Notes under the pieces: generated by a model | What the model was told of the DNA's origin: nothing | Seen by the model: the letters and a program-made list of their open reading frames with translations, nothing else | Databases searched by the model: none | Part shown: piece by piece, positions 45,884 through 57,470 of the stretch | How positions within the stretch are numbered: position 1 is the stretch's first letter | Layout of the letters: every line of letters starts with the position of its first letter | Assembly (NCBI GenBank): GCA_948099385.1 | Contig: CANUEZ040000193.1 | Location: 508,501-572,500, forward strand | DNA from: Fasciola hepatica | Lineage: Eukaryota; Platyhelminthes; Trematoda; Plagiorchiida; Fasciolidae | Direction of reading: 5' to 3' | Length of the DNA stretch: 64,000 nt | Translations under genes and position numbers: made by a program

Positions 45884-48800
45884 TTTGAATTTTCGAATCG
45901 CTCTCAGCGATAAAGATTTTTGCATTGCCTGGTGAAATAACACATTTTGCCCAAACTAACATATCGTAATTAGCATTACAGTGCGCGTACTTTTCGAAGG
46001 GTTTATTCTCTTCAGAATCTGTTTATACATTTTAGTGTCCTTCTTGGTGTTTCTGTCGGTGTCAGTGCAACTGATACCCGATAACATCTTTTTGTGGCAC
46101 TTTTTGTAGTGTACTGTTTTTGTTTTTTTAAAAAGTTGTGTTAACACCTTACTGGTGTTTGATACCGTATTTTTACACAAACTTGATTGCCACTGCTGAA
46201 ATGAATGGAACAGAGGTTGATCCTATAAGTCAGGCAGCGAACTGTGGCAACAAAGAATGCACGGACCTGGTGGAATATGAGGGAATTCAGTGTGATCAGT
46301 GTTGCCTTTGGTGTCCGTTAGGATGTTAAAACGAGAAAACGTTTTTTTTAGACAAGCCATTATTCAACCCCAGCGTGTCAAGTCGGATTGAACAGTCAAT
46401 AGTCAATAAATTATCAGACGACTCGTGACGTGACCATTTTTGCTAATCGAGCATCCAACTACAGTCCGACGCAAATTGGGTTAATGGATCAATATTCAAT
46501 TCAGCAAATTATTTCTATCAACCTAATCGGCCGCACAGGGCTTGAATCTAACTGGACGTCCGAGTTCAAGAATATTCGATTTTTGCTTTATATACAGCAC
46601 AGTAGTTTTTGTTAAAGACACACATTTCGGGCGAGCAGGGTTTTGCCTTCTGATTTTCCGTAGCGGGCTGGGGCGATTGGAGTCGCAAGCCGAGACTGAG
46701 TGCGCGGGTTTCATGAGAGTCATAACGTATTAGTATCACCAAAAGTGCTCCAAGCTGGAAGAGAAAGACTTCGAGCTGCACATCAAGTACGCCTCCCCAA
46801 AGTGGATATGCGCCCACTGCTTCGCGTTCGCAAGCGAGTGCTCGCGCAAAATTCGAGGGGAAATAGAAAAAGAGGACAGGAACACGAAACTGCAACAAAT
46901 TCGACCCATAGCTTGGCGGAAAGGGAAAACTGTGTGCCAAATCTGAGAGCTAGAAAAGGCAACCCAAAGCGTCACTTAATATCCTAGACGCAGCACCGCA
47001 GACACCTATAGAGGCAAAACACGGGACATCACCTCGGAGATTGCGTCCGAGGGTGCCCCAGCCATAAAACTCGCAATAAGATCAGTAGCGAGGATCAGGG
47101 AACGGTCAGTATGGTACACAAACACCTAGTCTCTCGGCAAAAAGGGGGGAGCTGAGGACTAGGATCGCAGAGTCTGACGTCGTTGCGTTGACGGAAACTT
47201 GGATAAAGCCAGATACTGATAACATGCTCTTCCAGGGATATGCTACCTACAGACGGGATAGAATAGATGGAAGACAGACGGACACAGGCCATTGGGAGGC
47301 TCCGTTCAACTTGGTCTCCTGTAATGTACAGGCCAAATCCTGCTCTATCAGGATCGAGGTGCGGACAGTCTGCATTATCTGTATCTACAGGGCACCACTA
47401 GCGACCGATGAGGAAGACGTCGAGCTTTTGCAAGTGCCAGACGCAGTGCTGGCACAGACAAAGGAGTTCGTCTTATTGGGAGATCTCAACCTACCGGAAA
47501 TTAACTGGGAGAGCGAGACCGCACCAAGGGGGTCAACGGGCGACAAGTTTCTGCAGTGGGTCCAGTTGCATGCACTTACGCAACATGTGATGCAGGCTAC
47601 TAGACACAGAGGTAGACAGCACCCGTCTATCCTTGATTTAATCATAATGCGCCACCATCACGACGTTAAAGAACTTAGGTGGGAAGAGCTACTGGGCAAA
47701 AGTGATCATGCAGTCCTAAGGGTCACACTAAGACTAAACAAGGCGCCGAAGGAAATCGTGTTACGTTGGCGCCATGGGAGAATCAATATAGGTGAACTAA
47801 AGGGGGCAGCGGAGGGAGTTCAGTGGACACCGAGCCAAACAAACGCCTCCGTAGAGGAACTTTGAGAGGCCATCAAGATGGGGCTACTTAGACTTACAGA
47901 GGAGTTTGCACCCCTGCGGGTGGTTAGCAGTAGAAATCAACCCCCATGGTGGAAGTCAAAAGTCCGCAAGGCCATAGTTATTCGTAGGCAACGATGGGCG
48001 GCGTACAAGCTGTAAAAAAACTCAGGTGGCATGAAATAGCTATAAGATAGCCAGGAACAGAGCTCAAGCGACCCAAAAAGCAGAGAAAGTTTCTTTCGAG
48101 CGTCGGTTAGCTGCTTCGGTCCGCACAAATCCAAAGCGGTTCTACGCTTACGTGTAATCCCACAAACGTATGACATAAAGTGTAGCAACCTTCAAAGGGA
48201 CACAGGGACGACTAGCTCTAAGCGACGAAGACAAGGCCGGCATGCTCTTGGCATTCTTCAAAAGCATTTATCGACCAGTAAATAATTTAGAGGAAAGAAT
48301 GAAGGGACCACAGGTGCCTCTAATACCCGAAAATACAGTAGGAGAAGAAGAGGTGTACACCGAGCTGTAAACCTTGAACAGAAGTAAAGCCGCAGGACGA
48401 GATAGAATTCATCCAGTAATCGTTTAACCTCTGGCCAAAGTCGTGACGGCTCCGATGACGAAGCTGTACGAAACGTCACTTAGAAAGGGAATTGTGCCAG
48501 GAGACTGGTAAAAGGCAACAGAGTAGGAGTTTACAAGACCGGACCCCGGCAAGAGGCCGAAAATTACCGGCCGGTTTGCTTAACTTCAGTACTGTGTAAG
48601 TGCCTAGAGCGAATAGTTAGGAAACATATCTAGGCATTTGGTTTAACATAACCTCATATCAAATGCTCAGCATGGGTTTGTGGCAGGACGATCTTCTCTG
48701 AAGAATCTCCTGCTGTTCCTCGACGAGGTAAACAAGCGCCTGGATAAAAGACAGCCGACTGCTGTCTGTTACTTGGAGTTCAGCAAGGCGTTTGATTCTG

Positions 48801-49806
48801 TGAACCACAGATTTCTGGACGTCAAACTGCAGTCTATGGGAATTGTTGGAAAGGTAAGGTAATGGATAAATAGTTTTTTAACAGGGCGAACTTCTAGTGT
48901 TAAGGTGAGTAGTCATATCTCAAAATCGGAAGGTGTAACTGATGGGGTGCCACAGGGCTCGGTGCTCGGCCCTCTGCTCCTCCTCATCTTCATCAACGAC
49001 CTAGCACGTGAGCTTACAAACCCTACCTCTAGGTTTGTCGATGACGTCAAGATAGCCGGAGTAGATATAGAACTTGACGTGTTAGCAGTACAAAACTGGG
49101 CACGCAAATGGGACCTTCCACTAAACCTCACCAAGTTTCAATGCTTGACCACAAATACAGGGGCTAGTGGGAATGGCGTGGATTCGTTGCAAGTGGTCTC
49201 TCAGGCCAAAAACTTGAGTGTTATAATGGACAACAGCCTCAAACCGTCGAAGCAGTGCACCTCAGCAGCCAATATGGCCAGCAGCGAACTCTTTCGAGTT
49301 AGATCCATTATGTCGTGTAGAAAGCCGGAGATTTTCCTCCCGATGTACCAAGCCACAGATAGGCCGCACATAGAGTATTGCATGCAAGCCTGGGCCCCGT
49401 GCTATCAGATGGATAAAGATTGTCTGGAGAACGTGCAAGGGCTAACCACTAGAATGGCGACTGGGCAAGGGGGATTTAGCTACACAGAGCGTCTCCGTGC
49501 CCTGGATCTGTTCTCGATGAAAAGGCGGCGCGTTCGCGGGGATTTGGATACAGACCTCCAAGATAATGAAGGGGCTGTCAGGTATAAATCAAGAACACCT
49601 TTTACCTCCCATCCTAGAGAGGCCTGAGGCGGCACAGCCTCAGATTACAAAGAAAGAACTCAATGCTCCAAATAAGGACGAATTACTTCTCGGATGGAGT
49701 GGTATTCGATTGGAATAAGCTCCCGGAGGCCATAAATACTACAACAGTGAGGGTTTTCAAAAAGCAGTGGACCAGTTTTGGGTGGCAGATGTGGCAGTTA
49801 TTAGGG
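45884..49806 (+). mobile_element. CR1-like LINE with PHD-like ORF1 (copy 1)
   Basis: The 5' end is similar to 51364 on (shared GTGGTTTGAATTTTCGAA). ORF1 starts at 46201 (CGNKECTDLVEYEGIQCDQC, a PHD-like finger), is split by an insertion at about 46315-46732, and resumes with KCSKLEEKDFEL and SPKWICAHCF. EN: the frame 47188-47865 (ALTETW-type TETWIKPDTD, VLLGDLNLPEINWES, RQHPSILDLI, LGKSDHAVLRV). RT: AVCYLEFSKAFDSVNHRFLD (motif A, 48759-48818), GVPQGSVLGPLLLLIFINDL (motif B, 48945-49004), FVDDVKIAG (motif C, 49036-49062; FVDD intact). The C-terminal part runs to 49626, then WNKLPEAINTTTVRVFKK. Several stops in the EN-RT linker make it inactive. Confidence 0.85.
46315..46732. mobile_element. 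About 418 bp insertion inside CR1 ORF1
   Basis: Copy 2 reads TGTTGCATTTGGTATCATCAAAAG uninterrupted at 51862; copy 1 has TGTTGCCTTTGGT at 46302, then 418 extra bases, then ATCACCAAAAG from about 46735. The insert has no clear terminal repeats or tRNA promoter and codes for nothing recognisable. Confidence 0.6.
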
Positions 49807-50480
49807 TCAACAGAGAGCCTGACTGTCGCTCATGATCAAGGGCTGTTCATCATAGAAGCAGTCAGTAGGGTTAACGACCTTGGGGTCATCATGAACAGTG
49901 ACTTCAAATGGTCGGAGCAGTGCAAATCTGCTACAAAAAAGGCTCGTGATGGGCTCCTTAGACTGCGATCAGCAAAGTCTTGTCGGCAGCCGGAGATATT
50001 CGTACCTATTTACATGGCTATAGTACGACCTGACTTAGAGGGTAGCGTGCAGGCTTGGTCACCCTTCCACAAAAAGGTCGCCGCTGCCTAGAGAAAGTTC
50101 AACGTCTCGCCACGCGAATGGTTTAGGGGCAGAGGGGTAAGATATACGAGCAGGGACTCTGTGATCTGAATCTTTTCTCGTTGGAAAGGAGGAGATGTCG
50201 AGAGGATCTGATTGGAACGTTCAAGGTAATGAAGAGCTTTCCTGGCCTTAGACCAGGTAGTCTGGTCCAAGTGGCATTAGACTCCAGAACAAGGGGACCT
50301 AAAATGAAGCTGATAGAAGCCCGAGCTAGGTTGATGGCTGGATCGCACTTCTTTAGCAACAGAATAGTGAACAGTTGGAACGGTCCGCCTGGTGCATTGA
50401 TAGATCTGCAGACCGTCTAATCCTTCAAATGTGCCCTAGATCGCAACTGGTACGAGGTATTCCCTCGTAGTGATCTTTGA
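49807..50480 (+). mobile_element. CR1-like LINE 3' fragment, different subfamily
   Basis: RVNDLGVIMNSDFKWSEQCK, LLRLRSAKSCRQPEIFVPIY and IVRPDLEGSVQAWSPFHKK correspond to the RT C-terminal part of the other CR1 copies but are clearly diverged. In other frames ALDSRTRGPKMKL, SHFFSNRIVNSWNGPPGALI follow. The copy is truncated at its 5' end. Confidence 0.7.
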
Positions 50481-50583
50481 GTATGTTAATTAGATGAATG
50501 GCGAGGAGCACCGTGGTCACTCTGGAGTATGCTATGATCGACTTTTTCGCTCATCGTATACTGTCTCAATGAACGCTCACGAT

Positions 50584-50660
50584 GCATCATCATCATCATC
50601 ATCGTACAGCGTTAAACAGTAGGGCAAGCCCCACTGACCATTGCCTTTCTCACCATGTTG
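50584..50660 (+). repeat. (CAT)n followed by dispersed repeat tail, copy 2
   Basis: A CATCATCATC tract is followed by GTACAGCGTTAAACAGTAGG, the same sequence as at 7600-7645. Confidence 0.7.
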
Positions 50661-50779
50661 CATGTTGAATTAGAAAGTATGAATATACAAGATGGACAGG
50701 GAGTGGACCTACACGGGTGGGAAAGGAAAGAATGCCCTAGTAGCCAACACATGGAATACAGTCTAACTGTACAAACGCA

Positions 50780-51151
50780 CATCGATCAGTCATTCTGATT
50801 CGATAGAAAGTGACAACACGATCACCACTGTTCGCGGTTCGCTGCCATATCCTTCAGTGTCTCCAGCCAACCGGTAGACGGATCTTTTGAACCCCAACCA
50901 CGAAGACGTGAAGCACCTACTTTTCCCAAGTCTGCTGTACATTTTCTCCTTCCTCGCTGCCACGTCATCTGTTGACCTCCACGTGGTCTCTTCCACGATG
51001 CATAATGTCTCTCGCAGTTGATGTGCGATGAGGTTTTCCGTTTCCCTCTCATTTTAGAGGCGATTCGACGAAATAAACTCGGCAGTAATGGGTGCATAAC
51101 TGGTGTGCATACCATCGAAGGAATTCTGGACGCTCGACTGTCCGTGGCCAT
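50780..51151 (-). mobile_element. RTE-like LINE C-terminal fragment
   Basis: RGGQQMTWQRGRRKCTADLG, VGASRLRGWGSKDPSTGWLE, TLKDMAANREQW, matching the 3' end of RTE RTs (compare RLPGWGPRDPSTQWLHTLED). Only the last 110 codons remain. Confidence 0.72.
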
Positions 51152-51171
51152 TACCTGTCATGTGCAAACTG

Positions 51172-51363
51172 AACTATGTTAAGCAGTTTTTGGTTTCAAA
51201 CGTAATTTACTCTTTGTTTCCACCTTTCTCTGCCAGGGCCGATAGTGAACAAAATTTCTGCCTTTCAGAAAACGAAAATCATGCAGTGTTCGGAGCTACG
51301 GAAAAGTGCCGACAACACAACTACAAGGACACACGATTGGCTATAGCCACCTCGTGAGTTGCC
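51172..51363 (+). mobile_element. CR1-like 3' untranslated fragment
   Basis: ATGTTAAGCAGTTTTTGG followed by TTTCCACC, CTCTGCCAGGGC, AATTTCTGCCTTTCAGAAAA and GATTGGCTATAGCCAC. The same order, in reverse complement, follows the stop of the CR1 copy at 53037-52850. It directly abuts the 5' end of the next copy. Confidence 0.72.
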
Positions 51364-52370
51364 GCGTGGTTTGAATTTTCGAACTGATCTCAGCGATAAG
51401 CATTTCTGCATTGTTTGGTGGAATAACACGTTATTTCGCCCAAACTAAAGTATTGTAATTAGTATTTCGGTTCGCGTACTTTTTGAAGAGTTCATTCTCT
51501 TCAGAAGAGTTCATTCTCCTCAAGACCCGGTTATACTTTTTGGTGTCCTTTTTGGTGTTCCGGTGTCAGTTGCACTGACACCGGGTAACATCTTTTTTTG
51601 GCGCTTCTTCTAGTGTACCGCTTTTGTGGAACTTTTGTAGTGTGCGGGTTTGCTGCACTTGCCTTAGTGTACCGTTTGTGTGTTTAAAGGGTTGTGTTAT
51701 TATCCTACTGGTGTTCGAGACGGTATTTTCAAACAAACTCGACCACCACTACCAAAATGAATGAAACAGAGGTTGGTCCCATTGGTCAGGCAGTAAGCTG
51801 TGGGAACAAGGAATGCACGGACCTGGTGGAATATGAGAGAATTCAATGCGACCAGTGTTGCATTTGGTATCATCAAAAGTGCTCCAAGCTGGAAGAGAAA
51901 GACTTCGAGCTGCACATCAAGTACGCCTCCCCAAAGTGGATATGCGCCCACTGCTTCGCGTTCGCAAGCGAGTGCTCGCGCAAAATTCGAGGGGAAATAG
52001 GAAAAGAGGACAGGAACACGAAACTGCAACAAATTCGACCCATAGCTTGGTGGAAAGGGAAAACTGTGTGCCAAATCTGAGAGCTAGAAAAGGCAACCCA
52101 AAGCGTCACTTAATATCCTAGACGCAGCACCGCAGACACCTATAGAGGCAAAACACGGGACATCACCTCGGAGATTGCGTCCGGGGGTGCCCCAGGGATA
52201 AATATTACAACAGTGAGGGCTTTCAAAAAAGCAGCAGACTAGTGCTGGGTGGCAGTATACCCTGAATTTAGTCATGTATCCACCTTTCTCTGCCAGCGCT
52301 GATAATGCACAAAAATTCTGCCTTTCAGAAAGAGAAAATCCCGCAGTATTGGAAGCTACAGAGACGCAAC
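51364..52370 (+). mobile_element. CR1-like LINE, internally deleted copy (copy 2)
   Basis: 5'UTR as in copy 1, then ORF1 at 51757-52080 (108 codons from the ATG at 51757; an in-frame ATG lies at 51694) with CGNKECTDLVEYERIQCDQC, CIWYHQKCSKLEEKDF and SPKWICAHCF, giving a complete C4HC3-like PHD pattern, then a stop in KTVCQI. At about 52196, instead of entering EN-RT, the sequence jumps from GGTGCCCCAG to GGATAAATATTACAACAGTG, the last codons of ORF2, and the 3'UTR (52270-52370). Nearly all of ORF2 is missing, so it could only move in trans. Confidence 0.82.
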
Positions 52371-52421
52371 AACTTTTATGGCTGTTGTCACTGTGTTCGC
52401 ACGATGTTAGTTAAATACCAG

Positions 52422-52422
<1 letters not shown>

Positions 52423-52466
<44 letters not shown>

Positions 52467-52488
52467 CAGACGTGATATCACGTCTGAT
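52423..52488. repeat. (AT)n tract and 24 bp perfect palindrome
   Basis: About 21 AT units (52423-52464) run straight into ATCAGACGTGATATCACGTC (52465-52484, palindrome to 52488), which is perfectly self-complementary over 24 bases. Confidence 0.95.
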
Positions 52489-52815
52489 ATCAGTCGAAAT
52501 AATTGAAAAAGAAAATCCGCTTTGTTTACCAACTGAATTCAGTAGTTCCGAAGTAACGAATTCCTGGATCAAACGGTTCCGCTTTTTTCAGTCAACGCCC
52601 CAAAGTCTAAGAAAAAGTAATTATTATTTGTTCCGTGTAGAAACGGCGATAGCGCGCTCGCCATCCACGATGTTTCCAAGTGAAAATGTGCCAACCAGCT
52701 ACACTGGAAACAGTTATGGGGCCAAAAATGTACACCAATTTTCACAGTATTTTGAAACGAGGTACAGCACAAGATAACCGGAAAGTCCCAAAGGTACGGA
52801 CCAGTCGCGTGCCGT
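52489..52815. other. Unassigned sequence
   Basis: A frame of 101 codons (52472-52777, plus) shows no motif I can support. Confidence 0.4.
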
Positions 52816-55800
52816 TCAACTCAAATAGCCGCACTCAGTTCGGTTCAGTTCAGTTTGCACAGGACTTCGTGTGGCTAGAGCCAATCGTGTGTCCAGATAG
52901 TTGTGTTGTCGGCGCGTTTCCGTAGCTCCCAACACTGCGTGATTTTCTTTTTCTGAAAGGCAGAAATTTTGTGCAGTATCAGCCCTGCAGAGTAAGGTGG
53001 AAACAATAAGTAAATTGCATCTGACCCTAAAAGCTGCTTAACATAACTCGGGGTATACTGCCACCCAACATAGGTCTACTGCTTTCTTAAAGGCCTTCAC
53101 TGTTGTGGTATTTATGACCTCTTCCGGGAGCTTATTCCAATAGGGTACCACTCTATTTGAGAAGTACTTCGCCCTAATTTGGAGCCTCGAATGTTTCCTT
53201 TGTAATCTAAGGCTATGCCCCCTTGTGCATCTCTCGGGGATCAGCGAAAAAAGGTCTTCTCGACTTATTCCTGACAGTCCTTTCATTACCTTGAAGGTTT
53301 CTATCAAATCCCCGCGAATGCGCCGTCTTTCCATCGAGAATAGGTCTAAGGCACGGAGACGCTCTGTGTAGTTAAACCCCCTTTGCCCAGCCACCATTCT
53401 AGTGGCTAGCCCTTGCACTTTCTCCGGACAGTCGATATCTTTCTGGTAGTACGGTGCCCAGGCCTGCACGCAGTACTCCATATGCGGCCTAACTATGGCC
53501 TGATATATCGGAACGAATATCTTCGGATCTCTACACGACATAATGGATCTAACTCGAAAGAGTTCCCTCCTGGCCGTATTGGCTGCTGAGGTGCACTGCT
53601 TTGACGGCTTAAAGCTGTTGTCCATTATAACGCCCAAGTCTTTGACCTGCGAGACCACTTGCAACGAACCCACACTATTCTCACTAGCCCCTGTATTTGT
53701 GGTCAAGCATTGAAACTTGGTGAGGTTTAGTGGAAGGTCCCATTTGCGTGCCCAGTTTTGTACTGCTAACACGTCAAGTTCTATATCTACTCCGGCTATC
53801 TTGACGTCATCGACAAACATAAATGTGGGGTTTGTAAGCCCACGTGCTAGGTCGTTGATGAAGATGAGGAGGAGCAGAGGGCCGAGCACCGAGCCCTGTG
53901 GCACCCCATCAGTTACACCATCCGGTTTTGAAACATGGCTCCCCACCTTAACACTAGAAGTTCGCCCTGCTAAGAAACTACTTATCCATTGTCTTGCCTT
54001 TCCAACAATTCCCATAGACTGCAGTTTGACGTCCAGAAATCTGTGGTTCACAGAATCAAATGCCTTGCTGAAGTCCAAGTAACAGACCGCAATCGATTGC
54101 CCTTCGTCCAGACGCTTGGTTACCTCATCGAGGAACAGCAGGAGATTCGTCAGACAGGATCGTCCTGCCACAAACCCATGCTGAGCATTTGATATGAGGT
54201 TGTGTTGAACCAAATGCCTAGAGATCTACTTCCTGACTATTCGCTCCAGGCACTTACACAGTACTGAAGTTAAGCTAACCGGCCGGTAATTTTCCGCCTT
54301 TTGCCGGGGTCCACTCTTGTAAATGCCTACCACTGTTGCTCTCCTCCAGTCTCCCGGCACAATTCCCTCTCTAAGTGACGTTTCATACATCTTGGTCACC
54401 GGAGCCTTCAGGACCTCGGCCAGAGGCTGAACGATTGCTGGATGAATCCCGTCTGGACCTGCTGCTTTGTTTCTATTCAAAGTTTGCAACTCCGCGTACA
54501 CTTCTTCTTCTCCTACAGTAAGTTCGGGTATTGAAGGCGCCTGTGGGCCCTCCATTCCTTCCTCCAAACTATTTTCTGGTCGATATATGGTCTTAAGGAA
54601 TTCCAAGAGCATGTCAGCCTTGTCTTCGTCGCTTAGAGCTAGTCGTCCCTGTGCTCCTTCCAAAGTTGCTACGCTCTCTCTCTCATACGTTTGTGAGATT
54701 GCACGTAGGCGTAGAATCGCTTTGGGTTTGTGCGGACCGACGCCGCTAACCGACGCTCGAAAGCATATTTCTCCACTCTTTGGATCTCTTGAGCCCTGTT
54801 CCTAGCCATCTTATAGCTATTCCATGCCCCCTGAGTTCTGTACAGCTTGTACGCCGCCCATCGTTGCCTACGAATAACTATGGCCTTGCGGACTTTTGAC
54901 TTCCACCATGGGGGTAGACTTCTACTGCTTGCCACCATCAGGGGTGCGAACTCATCTGTAAGCTCGAGTAGCCCCATCTTGATGGTCTCCAAACGTTCCT
55001 CTACGGAGGCATTTGTGTGTCTCGGTGTCCACTGAATTTCCTCCGCCGCCCTCTTTAGTTCACCTACGTTGATTCTCCCATAGCATCGACGTAACACGAT
55101 TTCCTTCGGCGCCTTGTTTAGTCTTAGTGTGACCCTTAGGACTACATGATCACTTTTTCCGAATGGCTCTTCCCACTTAATTTCCTTAACGTCCTGATGG
55201 TGCCGCGTTATGATTAAGTCAAGGAGAGACGGGTGCTGTCCACCTCTGTGTCTAGTGGCCTGTGTCACATGCTGCGTAAGTGCATGTAACTGGACCCACT
55301 GCAGAAATTTGTCGCCCGTTTGATCCCCTTGGTGCGATCCCGCTTTCCCAGGTAATTTCGGGTAGATTGAGATCCCCTAATAAGATGAACTCCTTTGTCT
55401 GTGCCAGCACCGCATCCAGCATTTGGAAGAGCTCAACATCTTCCTCATCTGTGGCTAGCGGTGCCCTGTAGATACAGATAATGCATACTGTTCGCGCCTT
55501 GATCCTAATAAAGCAGGATCTGGCCTGTACATTACCGGAGACTAAGTTGAACGGAGCCTCCCAATGGCCTATGTCGGTCCGTATTAGAAGTGCCACTCCG
55601 CCCCCCTGCCTTCCACCTGTTCTATCCTGTCTGTAGGCAGCGTATCCCTGGAAGCGCATGTCAGTATACGGCTTTATCCAAGTTTCCGTCAACGCAACGA
55701 CGTCAGACTCTGCGATCCTAGCCGTCAACTCCCCTCTTTTTCCCTGGAGACTGCAGGTGTTTGTGTACCATATTGACGGTTCCCTGGTCCTCGTTACTGA

Positions 55801-56040
55801 CTTCATTGCTAATTCTAGGGCTAGGGTATCCTCGGGCGCAATCTCCGAGGTGATGCCCCGTTTTTTGCCTCTAAATGTGTCGGCGGTGCAGCATCTTGCA
55901 TATCGAGTGACACTCTGAGTGTCGTGGCTTTTTCTTTTCCACCCGTCGCCCCAGTGTCAGGCTCGACATGCACAAAGGACGTTACCCCCTTTTGAGTCGC
56001 CGTACCGATGGGCCGGGATGGTCTTGCGACTGCCACGACG
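52816..56040 (-). mobile_element. CR1-like LINE, nearly intact ORF2 (copy 3)
   Basis: The end of ORF1 lies at about 56036-55815. EN: the frame 55806-55252 (WYTNTCSLQGKRGELTARI, VVALTETWIKPYTDMRF, GGVALLIRTD, FILLGDLNLPEITWE) and 55268-54669 (RGGQHPSLLDLIITRHHQD, FGKSDHVVLRV). Linker and RT: 54663-54226 (RNKAAGPDGIHPAIVQPL, VVGIYKSGPRQKAENYRPVS) and 54213-53038 (AVCYLDFSKAFDSVNHRF, GVPQGSVLGPLLLLIFINDL, FVDDVKIAG with FVDD intact, WNKLPEEVINTTTVKAFKK). The frame is broken by about two frameshifts and one stop (54215-54225). The 3'UTR lies at 53037-52816. It faces the plus-strand CR1 at 56050 head-to-head. Confidence 0.87.
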
Positions 56041-56049
56041 TTGTAAGTG

Positions 56050-57049
56050 CCGCGGTGTTTAAATTCATAGTGCTCTCGTCTTTGAATTGAGTTTTTGAAT
56101 AGTTTTGTGAATTAACCCAGTTTAATTCACAATACTGAGCGTATCATAATTGCATTTAAGGTGCGGTTTATCCGGAGAATATTTTTATTCTCCTTGTAGC
56201 ACTGCCGAGTAGTGTTCGGTGTTTTTTGAGGCGATCTTTCCTCGCTTCTAGTCTTTCTTTTTGTTTTTGTTTTTTGTGTTAGCGGGATTTACCTGCTATT
56301 GTCAGAGTGCGTATTTTGTGCTTGGGTAAAGAGCACTTGAGTTGTATATTCCCTCGTTTTTGCGGTTTTCGGTATGACACGCGTTTCCGACCCGTGTCTA
56401 GCACCCAAGTGCGGAAAACGGGTGGTAAATGGTATAGAATGCGAGATATGCAAGAGATGGGCCCACCCAAGGTGTTCAGGGATAGCAAAGGACATCTATG
56501 TCCTTTATAAACAGAACCCATGGGCTGAATGGGTCTGTGCCCCCCGCAAGGAGGCGGCCAGTGGGGCCTTTAAACTGCAGGACCAACGTCCACCAAGTAG
56601 TACCTCGGTTGTAAGCCCCAAACCACCGCAAGCAGGTTGTAGTAAGTCGTTTGCGGAAGTAGTATCAACACCCGAGAGGACAATCATCCGAGCGAATAAA
56701 CCAGTTCCGAAGGCTTGCCAGGCGGTCATTGCCTCCACTCCTTTGAAGCAGACCGACGAGGGCCAGTGGACGGAGCAGAAGCCGAGAAGGAAGAGGCAGG
56801 TCAAAAAGAAGGGAGACTGTAATAGAGCGAAAGATGGGTTGGCTAGGGTGGATGACCCTGCTCTTCTGGTATTAGAAAACAAGGTGAACGACCTGCAGAG
56901 GCAGGTCTTGTCGATGGGCAGGGTCTCAAGCCACAGGCTTCTGATCCTAAACCAGGAAGAACCATTTATAAGGGAATCGAAGGCCAGGAGAGACATTGAC
57001 AGGACGAGGGTCTGCGACATACTGCGAATCGCAGGTGTTCCGTACCCTC
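56050..57049 (+). mobile_element. CR1-like LINE, 5'UTR and first part of ORF1
   Basis: ORF1 begins at 56374 (MTRVSDPCLAPKCGKRVVNG). Residues 8-41 form a PHD-like finger (CLAPKCGK, ECEICKRWAHPRC). The middle is basic and proline-rich (RRKRQVKKKG) and a coiled stretch (VLENKVNDLQRQVLSM) precedes the break. The frame is open to 57049, where a BEL/Pao element begins, and resumes after 63764. A retroelement ORF1, not a host PHD gene: the same finger heads the CR1 copies at 46201 and 51757. Confidence 0.8.
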
Positions 57050-57428
57050 TGTAACAGCCGGTCGTGGAAAATCCCCCTTTTTCCCTCGCGATTCAGTGTT
57101 TTTTCCCAACATCACTCATTTCCATACACTATTGACTTGTCTTTACGAACTGGTTGTTTTTCTGGACCAATTGTTGTTTGTTCGCGCCCAGAGCGCTATT
57201 TTGGCACATCCTTGTTCAGGACCTGCGTGACGCACGTGCTGTTTGCTCACACGCTGCTATTCGGTTTCTCGTTGTTGAGACTTTGTGATCGTATTATTGA
57301 GGTTTGTATATTGTTTACGTCATTGTTTATTTTAATAATCTAGTATCGTAGAATTATCACGGATAATCGCCTTCTGATTTCGGGATCCGTTGCGAATTTG
57401 GCTACGCATTGCTCAAACGTTCGTAACA
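57050..57428 (+). repeat. BEL/Pao 5' LTR
   Basis: It begins TGTAACAGCCGGTCGTGG and ends CAAACGTTCGTAACA. It matches 63380-63759 except for one T fewer in the T run near 57075. Confidence 0.95.
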
Positions 57429-57470
57429 ATACTCAATAGATCTATTTGGAACGAGGAAAATTCACGCAAA

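Noticed and set aside
52472..52777. Possible transposase-type helix-turn-helix (NSWIKRFRFFQS)
   Set aside because: The similarity is too short and there is no catalytic domain nearby.
56374..57049. PHD-finger frame as a host chromatin gene or a BRPF exon
   Set aside because: It has the opposite orientation to BRPF, is followed by a coiled and basic ORF1-type sequence, and fingers of the same kind head other CR1 copies in the window.
57390..57470. Upstream ATG at 57390 as the BEL polyprotein start
   Set aside because: It lies inside the 5' LTR, probably at or before the transcript start; the ATG at 57471 is the first outside the LTR.
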